The position numbers and the translations under genes are program-made. DNA of 64,000 nt, taken from contig NZ_FQZD01000005.1 in the NCBI RefSeq assembly GCF_900141835.1, positions 124,001 through 188,000 of the forward strand. Reading direction: 5' to 3'. Below are positions 34,256-42,682 of the stretch, piece after piece (position 1 is the stretch's first letter; each line of letters starts with the position of its first letter). This DNA comes from Propionispora hippei DSM 15287. GTDB lineage: Bacteria; Bacillota; Negativicutes; Propionisporales; Propionisporaceae. The notes under the pieces are model-generated. The model ran no database searches and had not been told where the DNA came from. It worked only from the letters and a program-made list of their open reading frames with translations.

Positions 34256-35614
34256 ATGTTAAGAGAAAAGTTCTCATCCGGCTTGGCCGTCTTTTTTGCG
34301 ACCTTGGGCTCAGCCGTGGGGTTAGGGAATATATGGAAATTCCCTTACCTGATTGGCCAGTTTGGTGGCGGGGCATTTTTACTTGTTTATTTGCTGTGTA
34401 TTGTGTTTGTCGGATTGCCGATTATGCTGGGTGAATTTTATATCGGACGAAAGATGCGGCGTAATGCGGTGGGCGCCATTGCCGCCCTGGCGCCTAATAC
34501 CGCCTGGAAGCATATCGGGACGATGGGCGTGGGCGCTTCCTACTTTATTATGTTTTTTTACAGTTGCGTGGCCGGCTGGGTGTATTTCTATTTATTCAAA
34601 GCCCTGTGCGGCGATTTTTCGGCAATTACCATGGAAAGTGCCAAAGCGCAGTTTGGCGCAACTATTGTCAATCCGGTCACCCCGGTCATCTGGCAGGGAA
34701 TTGTACTGGCCGTTGTGGCAACCATCCTGGCCATGGGTGTAAGCAAGGGGATTGAACGGATTACCAAGACTTTGATGCCGCTATTATTTATATTGGTTAT
34801 ACTGTGCGACATACGGGCGCTGACGTTGCCGGGCGCTTTTGAAGGGGTTCATTTCCTGTTTGATGTTGATTTTAGCAAACTTTCGGCTGTTGCTATTCTA
34901 ACAGCCATGGGTTTGGCCTTTTTCAAGCTGTCCCTGGGCATGGGGACGATGATCACCTACGGCAGCTATTTTACCAACGACAACAACTTGTTCGCCACCA
35001 GCCTGAAAGTGGCTTTGTCCGATACCTTGATATCGATTTTAGCCGGGCTGGCCGTTTTTCCTACGGTATTTTCCTTTGGGCTGGAGCCGGGGGCCGGTCC
35101 GGGGCTGCTGTTTATGACCATTCCTCTGGTATTTTCACAAATGCCGTTTGGCGGAATTTTGTTGATCGCCTTTTTCTTCCTGGCCGCCATCGCTGCCACT
35201 ACGGCGATGCTGTCACTTGTGGAAGTACCCATCGCCTATATGGCAGAGGAAAGGGGAGTTTCCCGGCCGAAGGCAGCCCTGCTTAATGCCGTTTTAATTT
35301 TTGTTATCGGCGTGCTGGCTACCTGGTCGGTGGACAAGGATAGCCTCTTGGGGTATATGACCTTCATGGGGCGTGGTTTCTTTGACTGGTTTGACTATTT
35401 GTCCTCCAATGTCATGCTGCCCTTAGGCGGCCTCTTAATTGCCCTGTTTATCGGCTACCGGGTGGACCGGGCCGATGTGGAGCGGGAATTATCCAATGGC
35501 GGAAGCCTGGCGGTAAGCGGTCTGTTGTCCTTTTACTTTTTTGCCGTCCGCTATGTGACCCCGGCCTTGCTGATTATCATCTTTTTAAATTCAGTGGGTA
35601 TAATAAAACTATAA
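34256..35614 (+). CDS. Neurotransmitter:sodium symporter family transporter
   Basis: This 452-residue NSS transporter begins with the family signature SGLAVFFATLGSAVGLGNIWKFPYL, which lines the sodium and substrate sites in helix 1. About eleven helices are visible, the usual number for bacterial members such as MhsT. NSS proteins take up amino acids with sodium; the specific amino acid is not evident. GAGGGTGAAAG precedes the ATG. It is a single-gene unit ending at a hairpin. Confidence 0.92.
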   Translation: MLREKFSSGLAVFFATLGSAVGLGNIWKFPYLIGQFGGGAFLLVYLLCIVFVGLPIMLGEFYIGRKMRRNAVGAIAALAPNTAWKHIGTMGVGASYFIMFFYSCVAGWVYFYLFKALCGDFSAITMESAKAQFGATIVNPVTPVIWQGIVLAVVATILAMGVSKGIERITKTLMPLLFILVILCDIRALTLPGAFEGVHFLFDVDFSKLSAVAILTAMGLAFFKLSLGMGTMITYGSYFTNDNNLFATSLKVALSDTLISILAGLAVFPTVFSFGLEPGAGPGLLFMTIPLVFSQMPFGGILLIAFFFLAAIAATTAMLSLVEVPIAYMAEERGVSRPKAALLNAVLIFVIGVLATWSVDKDSLLGYMTFMGRGFFDWFDYLSSNVMLPLGGLLIALFIGYRVDRADVERELSNGGSLAVSGLLSFYFFAVRYVTPALLIIIFLNSVGIIKL

Positions 35615-35636
35615 TTGTAGCAAAGTAACAGAATCA

Positions 35637-35676
35637 CAGAATCACAAAGGCAGTTGCAGTTGTGATTCTGTTTTTG
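35637..35676 (+). terminator. Terminator after the NSS symporter
   Basis: CAGAATCACA (35637-35646) pairs with TGTGATTCTG (35661-35670), followed by TTTTTGTT. The left arm is also present as a partly overlapping direct copy starting at 35629. Confidence 0.75.
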
Positions 35677-35749
35677 TTAATATGGTTATAAACTGATATA
35701 AATATAATTTTGTCGTGTATAATGTATATTGGGGAAGCGAGGTAATGCT

Positions 35750-38674
35750 ATGGAATGGAAAATTGGCCAAATCTATCACGGATTTCGCCTTCAGGAAGAA
35801 CAAACGGTAGCGGACATCCAATCGAAGGCCAAATTGTTTTGTCATGAAAAGAGTGGGGCCCGGCTGCTGGTATTGGCAAACGGCGATGATAATAAAGTTT
35901 TTTCAGTAACCTTTAGAACTCCGCCGGCTGACAGCACAGGAGTAGCCCATATCATTGAACATTCAGTGTTATGCGGTTCGCGGAAATTTCCTTTAAAGGA
36001 GCCCTTTGTTGAATTGGTGAAAGGTTCGTTAAACACTTTTTTGAATGCCATGACCTTTCCAGATAAAACCATGTATCCGGTAGCCAGCCGGAATGATAAG
36101 GATTTCCGCAATTTGATGGATGTCTATCTGGACGCTGTTTTCTATCCCAATATTTATCAATGCCCGGAAACGCTGATGCAAGAGGGCTGGCATTATGAAC
36201 TGGAAAGCAAAGACAGCGAGCTCATATACAAAGGTGTTGTCTATAATGAAATGAAAGGTGTCTTTTCTTCGCCTGATGCCGTGCTGGAGCATAAGGTGAT
36301 GGCGACGCTGTTCCCGGATACCACTTACGGTCTTGAATCGGGCGGTGATCCGGAGTTTATCCCCGAGCTTACTCAGGAGCAGTTTTTAAATTTTCACCGC
36401 CAATACTATCATCCGTCCAATTCGTATATCTTTTTGTACGGAGATATGGATATTTTGGAACAGCTCCGGTTTATGGATGAGGATTATTTAAGCCATTTTG
36501 ACAAGATTACAGTTGACTCGGACATTGCGGCGCAGCCCGCTTTTGGACGCCGGGTGGAGCAGGATTACGATTATCCGGTGGGGCCCAGCGAGAGCACGCA
36601 GGATAAAACTTTTTTCAGCCTGAATTTTGTTGTTGGCGATGCACAGGAGCCCGAACTGGTTTTGGCTTTTGATCTGCTGAATTATCTGTTGCTGGAAACA
36701 CCGGCGGCGCCTTTGAAGCAGGCGCTATTAGAAGCCGGTATCGGCAGCGATGTGTCCGGCAGCTTCGACCGGGGCCTGCTGCAGCCGACCTGGGGTATTG
36801 TCATCAGCGGAACCAATGAAGACCAGAAGGAGCTGTTTGTCAGGACGGTTGAGGCGGAACTGCGGCGGCTGGTGGCTGAAGGCATTGACAAAAAGCTTAT
36901 CGAAGCGGCAATTAATATCTTTGAATTTACTTACCGGGAAGCTAATTTTGGCAGTCGCCCCAAAGGGCTTATTTATAATATCAAGTGCCTGGAAAGCTGG
37001 CTGTATGACCAAAGTCCATTGATTTATCTGGAATATACCAACCCATTGGCAAAGATCAAAGCGGCATTAACCACCGGCTATTTTGAGAATCTGATCGATA
37101 CCTATCTGCTGCGGAATAAGCATCAAGCGCTGGTTGTTCTAAAACCCAGACAAGGGCTGGCGGCGGAAAAGGACCAGGCCGTCCGTGAACATTTGGCCGC
37201 CTATAAGGCGTCTCTGTCGGAGGCGGACCTTGACCGGCTGATTCAGCAGACGGCCCGGTTGAGAGAGTTGCAGCAGGCTCCCGATTCGCCGGAGGACTTG
37301 GCTAGCATTCCGCTTTTGGCCATTGACGATATTGAGAAGAAGGTTGAAGAACTACCAGTAGCGGAACGAACGGAAAATGGTGTGACTGTTCTGTTCCATC
37401 CTTTGGCGACAAACGGGATTATCTATGTCAATTTATATTTTGACCTGACGGCTGTCCCGCAAAGCCATCTGCCGTATGTCTATTTGCTGACTGAGGTTTT
37501 GGGGAAAATGGATACCGAAAAGTACGGTTACAGCGAGCTGTCCAATGAAATAAACCTCTGGACCGGCGGTTTTGCCTACCGTACAGCAGCCTATGGGGAA
37601 AATACGGAGGCCGATAAATTTTCGCCTAAACTGATGGTGAAGAGTAAAGCCCTGCAGGAAAAGCTGCCGCAGATGATGGATTTATTTCACCAGATTATCG
37701 GCAAGAGCGTATTTTCCGATAGAAAACGTCTGCAGGAGGTTATCCGGGAAAGCAAAGCCAAATGGGACAATAATGTGTTCCGCCGGGGGCAGGAGATTGT
37801 TGCCGCCCGTGTGCTTTCCTATGTTTCGCCCGGCGCTCACTATAATGAAGCCGGACTCTTGAGCTTCTACGAATTTATCACCGAGCTGGATACCAATTTT
37901 GCGGCCAAAGCGGCTGAAATTATGGCCGGACTGGAATTTGTAGCAGCAAAGGTATATAACAAAAACAACCTGCTGGTCGGCGTAACGGCCACCGAGGAGC
38001 AGTATGCGGCTTTCCAACCGGTCTTTAAGGATTTCTGCGGCCAACTGCCGGCGACGGCGCTGCCAACTCAGCCATATCAGGCTGCTTTGGAGAAACGGAA
38101 CGAAGGAATTATGACGGCCGGTAAGGTTCAATATGTGGCCAAGGGCGCCAATTTCCGCCGCCTGGGCTATTCCTACCAGGGAAGCTATAAGGTTTTGGAG
38201 ACTATTTTACGTTATGACTATCTGTGGACTAAGGTAAGGGTCCAGGGTGGCGCCTATGGCGGTTTTGCCACACTGGAACGGAACGGCAATCTGGTGTTTG
38301 GCTCCTATCGCGACCCCAATCTGAAAGAAACGCTGGCAGTCTATGATGAGACGGCCGACTATCTTAACGGGTTTGCCGTAGACGACCGGGAAATGACTAA
38401 ATACATTATCGGCACCATCAGCCGTCTGGATACTCCCCTGACTGTGTCCCAAAAAGGGGAACAGGCCGATCTGCTGTATATCCGAAAGGTCAGCCAGGCT
38501 GACCGCCAGCAGGAGCGGGATGAAATTTTAGGCACCCGGCAGCAGGATATCCGCCAATTAGCCGGAATGGTCGAAGCGGCCATGGCAGAAAACTACCTTT
38601 GTGTGCTGGGCGGCGAAGAGAAGATAAAAGCCAACGAGGCTATTTTCAACCGGACCTTGCAGGTGCGTCCGTAG
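35750..38674 (+). CDS. M16C zinc metallopeptidase (presequence-protease-like)
   Basis: This 974-residue insulinase-superfamily peptidase has the inverted zinc motif HIIEH at 67-71 and a distal glutamate in YNEMKGVFSS near 160. Two M16 halves are joined by a central linker, as in PreP/Cym1 (M16C), and the total length fits that group. Such enzymes degrade small unfolded peptides in a closed chamber. There is no signal peptide, so it is probably cytoplasmic. The ATG at 35750 follows GAGGTAA; an in-frame TTG upstream is less likely. It is monocistronic with a terminator. Confidence 0.92.
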   Translation: MEWKIGQIYHGFRLQEEQTVADIQSKAKLFCHEKSGARLLVLANGDDNKVFSVTFRTPPADSTGVAHIIEHSVLCGSRKFPLKEPFVELVKGSLNTFLNAMTFPDKTMYPVASRNDKDFRNLMDVYLDAVFYPNIYQCPETLMQEGWHYELESKDSELIYKGVVYNEMKGVFSSPDAVLEHKVMATLFPDTTYGLESGGDPEFIPELTQEQFLNFHRQYYHPSNSYIFLYGDMDILEQLRFMDEDYLSHFDKITVDSDIAAQPAFGRRVEQDYDYPVGPSESTQDKTFFSLNFVVGDAQEPELVLAFDLLNYLLLETPAAPLKQALLEAGIGSDVSGSFDRGLLQPTWGIVISGTNEDQKELFVRTVEAELRRLVAEGIDKKLIEAAINIFEFTYREANFGSRPKGLIYNIKCLESWLYDQSPLIYLEYTNPLAKIKAALTTGYFENLIDTYLLRNKHQALVVLKPRQGLAAEKDQAVREHLAAYKASLSEADLDRLIQQTARLRELQQAPDSPEDLASIPLLAIDDIEKKVEELPVAERTENGVTVLFHPLATNGIIYVNLYFDLTAVPQSHLPYVYLLTEVLGKMDTEKYGYSELSNEINLWTGGFAYRTAAYGENTEADKFSPKLMVKSKALQEKLPQMMDLFHQIIGKSVFSDRKRLQEVIRESKAKWDNNVFRRGQEIVAARVLSYVSPGAHYNEAGLLSFYEFITELDTNFAAKAAEIMAGLEFVAAKVYNKNNLLVGVTATEEQYAAFQPVFKDFCGQLPATALPTQPYQAALEKRNEGIMTAGKVQYVAKGANFRRLGYSYQGSYKVLETILRYDYLWTKVRVQGGAYGGFATLERNGNLVFGSYRDPNLKETLAVYDETADYLNGFAVDDREMTKYIIGTISRLDTPLTVSQKGEQADLLYIRKVSQADRQQERDEILGTRQQDIRQLAGMVEAAMAENYLCVLGGEEKIKANEAIFNRTLQVRP

Positions 38675-38690
38675 GTGGTATAAAGAGTAA

Positions 38691-38728
38691 AGCCGGGAAA
38701 ACGAACAACGTTTCCCGGCTTCTTCTTT
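38691..38728. terminator. Convergent terminator between the M16C gene and gnd
   Basis: A 12-bp stem AGCCGGGAAACG (38691-38702) pairs with CGTTTCCCGGCT (38709-38720), followed by TCTTCTTTG. On the minus strand it is followed by TTACTCTTT, so it can serve gnd as well. Confidence 0.8.
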
Positions 38729-38737
38729 GTCCTAAAT

Positions 38738-40162
38738 TTATTTCAGATCGCTTTTCTGCCATTGGGTGTGGAAAGTTCCCGGACGGTCAAGCCGTTCATA
38801 GGTATGGGCGCCGAAATAATCCCGCTGGGCCTGGAGCAGGTTGGCCGGCAGTACAGCCTGGCGGTAACTGTCGTAATAGTCCAGCGAGGCACTGATAGCC
38901 GGCACGGGAATGCCCAGCTCTTTGCAGGTAGTTGCGACCAGCCGCCAGTTTTTCTGCAGGCGGCTCAGTTCATCCCGGAAATAGGGAGCAACCAGCAGGT
39001 TGGCAAGCTCCGGATTATCGGTAAAGGCTTCTTTGATGCGGTCAAGAAACTGGGCCCGGATAATGCAGCCGCCTCGCCACAGCAGAGCGATGTCGCCGCT
39101 ATTCAACTGCCAGCCGTAAGTTTCACCGGCAGCTTTTAACAGGGCAAAACCCTGGGCGTAGGAACAGATTTTTGAGGCATAAAGCGCATCATGTATGGCG
39201 TCGATCAACGCCTGATTGTCGCCCTGATAGGGTTTTTCCGGACCTGCCAGCAGAGGTGCGGCGGCAACCCGCTCCTCCTTGTAGGCCGACATGCAGCGGG
39301 CAAAAACGGCTTCCGTGATGGTCGGCACCGGCACACCCAGATCCAGGGCACTTTGTGAGGTCCACTTGCCGGTCCCTTTTTGACCGGCCTTGTCTTGGAT
39401 GATTTCAACCAGCGGTTTGCCAGTGCTTTCGTCCTGCTGGAGAAAAATATCGCCGGTGATTTCGATCAGATAGGAGTTAAGGACTCCCTGGTTCCAGCGG
39501 GCGAATACCTCATGCAGTTCAGAGGCGGACAGATGAAGCGCCTTTTTTAAGATGTAGTAGGCTTCGCTGATGAGCTGCATGTCGCCGTATTCAATGCCGT
39601 TATGGACCATTTTTACATAATGACCGGCGCCATCGGGACCTACATAGGCGCAACAGGGACCATCGGCCACCTGGGCAGCGATGCGGGTGTAAATTGGCGC
39701 AATAGCTTCATAGGCGAACCGTTCACCGCCCGGCATCAGGCTGGGACCGTGGAGAGCTCCTTCCTCGCCGCCCGATACGCCCATGCCGATAAAGTGAATG
39801 CCCCGGTCGGCCAGCTGCCGGCTGCGGCGCTGCGTATCGGTGAAAAAGGAGTTGCCGCCGTCGATTACGATGTCACCGGGCGCCAGATGGGGCAGCAATT
39901 CATTGAGTATGGCATCCACCGGCTGACCGGCTTTGACCATGAGCATGATTTTGTGCGGTTTGGCCAGCAGCTCGACGAATTCTTCGATCGAACGGGCTCC
40001 GGCCAGTGCCGTCACTGGAGGCAGACCGGCGATAAACTCTTCTGTCTTGCTGAATGTCCGGTTGTAGACGGCTACGGAGAAGCCTTTAGCCAGCATGTTT
40101 AATACCAGGTTCTGGCCCATAACTGCCAGGCCGATCAGACCGATTTGATGGGTTTTTGGCAT
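38738..40162 (-). CDS. gnd: 6-phosphogluconate dehydrogenase, decarboxylating
   Basis: This 474-residue enzyme oxidises 6-phosphogluconate to ribulose 5-phosphate and CO2. The Rossmann fingerprint GLIGLAVMGQNL is at the N-terminus and the signature IGMGVSGGEEGALHGPSLMPGG near 125 holds substrate-binding residues; the catalytic Lys lies in GHYVKMVHNGIEYGDMQ. The ATG at 40160-40162 is 8 nt after GAGGAGG and is preferred to the ATG 6 nt upstream. It is the third gene of zwf-pgl-gnd. Confidence 0.96.
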   Translation of the reverse strand: MPKTHQIGLIGLAVMGQNLVLNMLAKGFSVAVYNRTFSKTEEFIAGLPPVTALAGARSIEEFVELLAKPHKIMLMVKAGQPVDAILNELLPHLAPGDIVIDGGNSFFTDTQRRSRQLADRGIHFIGMGVSGGEEGALHGPSLMPGGERFAYEAIAPIYTRIAAQVADGPCCAYVGPDGAGHYVKMVHNGIEYGDMQLISEAYYILKKALHLSASELHEVFARWNQGVLNSYLIEITGDIFLQQDESTGKPLVEIIQDKAGQKGTGKWTSQSALDLGVPVPTITEAVFARCMSAYKEERVAAAPLLAGPEKPYQGDNQALIDAIHDALYASKICSYAQGFALLKAAGETYGWQLNSGDIALLWRGGCIIRAQFLDRIKEAFTDNPELANLLVAPYFRDELSRLQKNWRLVATTCKELGIPVPAISASLDYYDSYRQAVLPANLLQAQRDYFGAHTYERLDRPGTFHTQWQKSDLK

Positions 40163-40190
40163 AAGCATGTCCTCCTCGGTTATATCAGGT

Positions 40191-40922
40191 TTAGCTGCCA
40201 GTTGCGGGTGATAGATGGCCGGCAGCCATTTTGTCGAGAAACCAGGTTATTTGGCCTTGCACAGGCTGCACTTGCTGTACGGGTAAGGCGGCCTGGTTAT
40301 TTTTCTTATCGAGCACTGCTTCAATGACCGGCGCTTTGTCCCGGCCTGTAACGAGAAACAAAATGGCGGCAGACCGATTGATGACCGGAAAGGTAAGCGT
40401 GATTCTGTCCGGTCCTGTTCCCTGCGGCCGGCAGGGACAAACCCAGCGATTGGTTTCCGCCAGGGCAGCCGTGCCGGGAAAGAGCGAAGCGGTGTGTCCG
40501 TCCGCTCCCAGGCCAAGCAGCATAAGGTCAAACCGTGGTTCAGCGCCAAAGAAGGTGCGAAGCGTGGTCTCATAAAGACTTGCCGACTCGCCGGCAGAAG
40601 CGGCGAAGGGAATGGGAAAGAGATTGGCTGGCGGAATAGGCACATGATTGAGCAGGGCTTCACGGGTCATTTTCTGATTGCTGAGCGGGTCGGTGGGCGC
40701 CACATAGCGCTCATCACCCCAAAAGAGAAATACCTTCTCCCAGGCGATTTTGTCGCGCCAGGGCTGTTTGGCCAGTTCTTCATATAACCGCCGCGGCGTA
40801 GAGCCGCCGGATAAAGCGGCGTAGAAAGAGCCTTTGCTTTGCATAGCGGCGGCCGCTGCCTCAGCAAACAGGCCGGCGGCGGCGACCGCTACACTTGTTG
40901 GGTCGTCAAAAATCCGGATCAA
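40191..40922 (-). CDS. pgl: 6-phosphogluconolactonase
   Basis: This 243-residue DevB/SOL-type lactonase hydrolyses 6-phosphogluconolactone. Conserved LSGGSTPRRLYEEL, FWGDERYV and LLGLGADGHTASLFPG are all present. The likely start is TTG at 40920-40922, 9 nt after GAGAGGA and 6 nt after the zwf stop; an in-frame stop lies just upstream, so no earlier start exists. It is the middle gene of the oxidative pentose phosphate operon. Confidence 0.94.
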   Translation of the reverse strand: MIRIFDDPTSVAVAAAGLFAEAAAAAMQSKGSFYAALSGGSTPRRLYEELAKQPWRDKIAWEKVFLFWGDERYVAPTDPLSNQKMTREALLNHVPIPPANLFPIPFAASAGESASLYETTLRTFFGAEPRFDLMLLGLGADGHTASLFPGTAALAETNRWVCPCRPQGTGPDRITLTFPVINRSAAILFLVTGRDKAPVIEAVLDKKNNQAALPVQQVQPVQGQITWFLDKMAAGHLSPATGS

Positions 40923-40928
40923 GCAGCA

Positions 40929-42440
40929 TCATCCTCTCTTTAGTTCGGCGCAGACCGGCGGCAGCCAGGTCCGGCGATCCTGGGCAATCAGGTGCTCAGC
41001 CTCCGGCGGGCCCCATTGGCCGGGCTGGTAGTTGGGAAAATTCAATTCCTGGTTAGAACGCCAGACTTCCAGAATAGGGTCAAGTACCCGCCAGGCTGCC
41101 TCCACCTGATCGGCCCGCATAAACAGGCCGGGATCATCCCGCAGAATATCAACCAGCAAGGTTTCGTAGGCATCGGGTGAAGGCGTTTTAAACACATCGT
41201 GATAGCAGTACTGCATATCGACCTGTTTTAACTTCATGCCCAGTCCCGGTTCTTTAGCCAGTGTCCGGAGCACAATGCCTTCATTGGGTTCTATTTGAAT
41301 GACCAGCCGGTTCGGCTGGAACAATTGAGTGTTAAGATGGGAAAAGGGATGGTGCGGCACCGGTCTAAACTGCAGTGAAATTTCCGAGACACGGGCCGGC
41401 ATCCGTTTGCCTGTCCGCAGGTAAAAGGGGACTCCCTGCCAGCGCCAGTTATCGATGAACAGCTTTAATGCAGCGAAGGTTTCCGTATTGGACGAAGCGC
41501 GGACACCTGTTTCCGCCCGGTAGGAGGGGACCGGCTCGCCTTCCACCAGCCCACCGCCATACTGCCCCCGCACGGCAAAGCGGGGCACTTCTTCCCGGGA
41601 AATCAGACGGATAGCGTGCATCACGTCGACCTTCTTGTTGCGGATTTCATCGGCGTCAAAGGAGGTTGGCGGCTCCATGGCCATAAAGCATAAAAGCTGC
41701 AAAAGGTGATTTTGCATCATGTCCCTGAGGGCTCCGGCCGATTCGTAATAACCGCCGCGACGGCCGATACCGATTTGCTCCGCCACGGTAATTTGGATAT
41801 GGTCAATAAAATTACGGTTCCAGATCGGTTCCCAGACCGCGTTGCCAAACCGGAACGCCAGGATATTTTGTACCGTTTCTTTCCCCAGATAGTGGTCAAT
41901 ACGATAGATCTGGTGTTCTCTAAAGACCTGAGTCAGCTCTTGATTCAGTTTCTGGGCGGATTTTAGATCATGGCCGAAGGGTTTTTCGATGACGATGCGG
42001 TAACGGGAATCCCCGCGCAGCAGGTCAAAGTTGCCTAACTGACTGATAATTTCCGGGAATAAATTAGGCGGTGTGGCCAGATAAAAGATCAAATTAGGCG
42101 GCGTGCTCCAGCTAGTCTCATCAAGCTCCAGCAATTTTTGATACAGGGACGAATCGTTGTATTCGGCCTGCAGATAATGCACATTGCCGGCGAAAGCAGA
42201 CCACTCTTTTTCTTTAGGGGTGCCGCGGCGGGAAAACTTTTCGATGCCCGAACGCAGATGGGTCCGGAACTCATCGTCGCTGAAAGGGGTGCGGGATACG
42301 CCCACGATAGAATACTGAGCGGGCAGGTAATCGTCTAAATACAAATTGTAAAGTGCCGGCACCACTTTACGGGCGGTAAGATCGCCGGAGGCCCCGAAGA
42401 TGACAATCACGGCGGGGTCCGGTTTTATTCCGTAGGTCAT
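40929..42440 (-). CDS. zwf: Glucose-6-phosphate 1-dehydrogenase
   Basis: This 503-residue enzyme oxidises glucose 6-phosphate and yields NADPH. The coenzyme fingerprint FGASGDLTARK lies near 17 and the active-site signature RIDHYLGKETVQN near 180, with the catalytic His-Asp context in the C-terminal domain. The ATG at 42438-42440 is 9 nt after AAGGAG; the in-frame TTG upstream is less likely. Together with pgl and gnd it supplies the full oxidative branch, in pathway order. The divergent neighbour is a LytS-type kinase. Confidence 0.96.
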   Translation of the reverse strand: MTYGIKPDPAVIVIFGASGDLTARKVVPALYNLYLDDYLPAQYSIVGVSRTPFSDDEFRTHLRSGIEKFSRRGTPKEKEWSAFAGNVHYLQAEYNDSSLYQKLLELDETSWSTPPNLIFYLATPPNLFPEIISQLGNFDLLRGDSRYRIVIEKPFGHDLKSAQKLNQELTQVFREHQIYRIDHYLGKETVQNILAFRFGNAVWEPIWNRNFIDHIQITVAEQIGIGRRGGYYESAGALRDMMQNHLLQLLCFMAMEPPTSFDADEIRNKKVDVMHAIRLISREEVPRFAVRGQYGGGLVEGEPVPSYRAETGVRASSNTETFAALKLFIDNWRWQGVPFYLRTGKRMPARVSEISLQFRPVPHHPFSHLNTQLFQPNRLVIQIEPNEGIVLRTLAKEPGLGMKLKQVDMQYCYHDVFKTPSPDAYETLLVDILRDDPGLFMRADQVEAAWRVLDPILEVWRSNQELNFPNYQPGQWGPPEAEHLIAQDRRTWLPPVCAELKRG

Positions 42441-42521
42441 AATGCTCAACTCCTTTGCCTCATGGATTCACGGCCAATGTCGTCTGTCGGGAAGATAAAA
42501 ACAGGTGGGACGGCACAGCAA

Positions 42522-42543
42522 ATATTTTCCTGGATGAAAATAT
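42522..42543. promoter_or_regulatory. Palindrome between zwf and the LytS-type kinase
   Basis: ATATTTTC (42522-42529) and GAAAATAT (42536-42543) form an 8-bp inverted repeat with a 6-nt spacer. It is about 80 nt upstream of zwf and could be an operator for either divergent unit. A second nested inverted repeat (TTCCCT/AGGGAA, 42610-42640) lies nearer the kinase. No named binding site is recognised. Confidence 0.35.
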
Positions 42544-42682
42544 CGTAACATGAAAGCTGGTAAAATACAATTTTCCTCCCCTATATTTTATAGTTTGGCT
42601 GGTGTTTTATTCCCTATCGTCGGGCGACGCTGCCAGGGAATTTAGCTGGAAGGCTATGCCAGAGACTGAGGCGTAGTGTATA

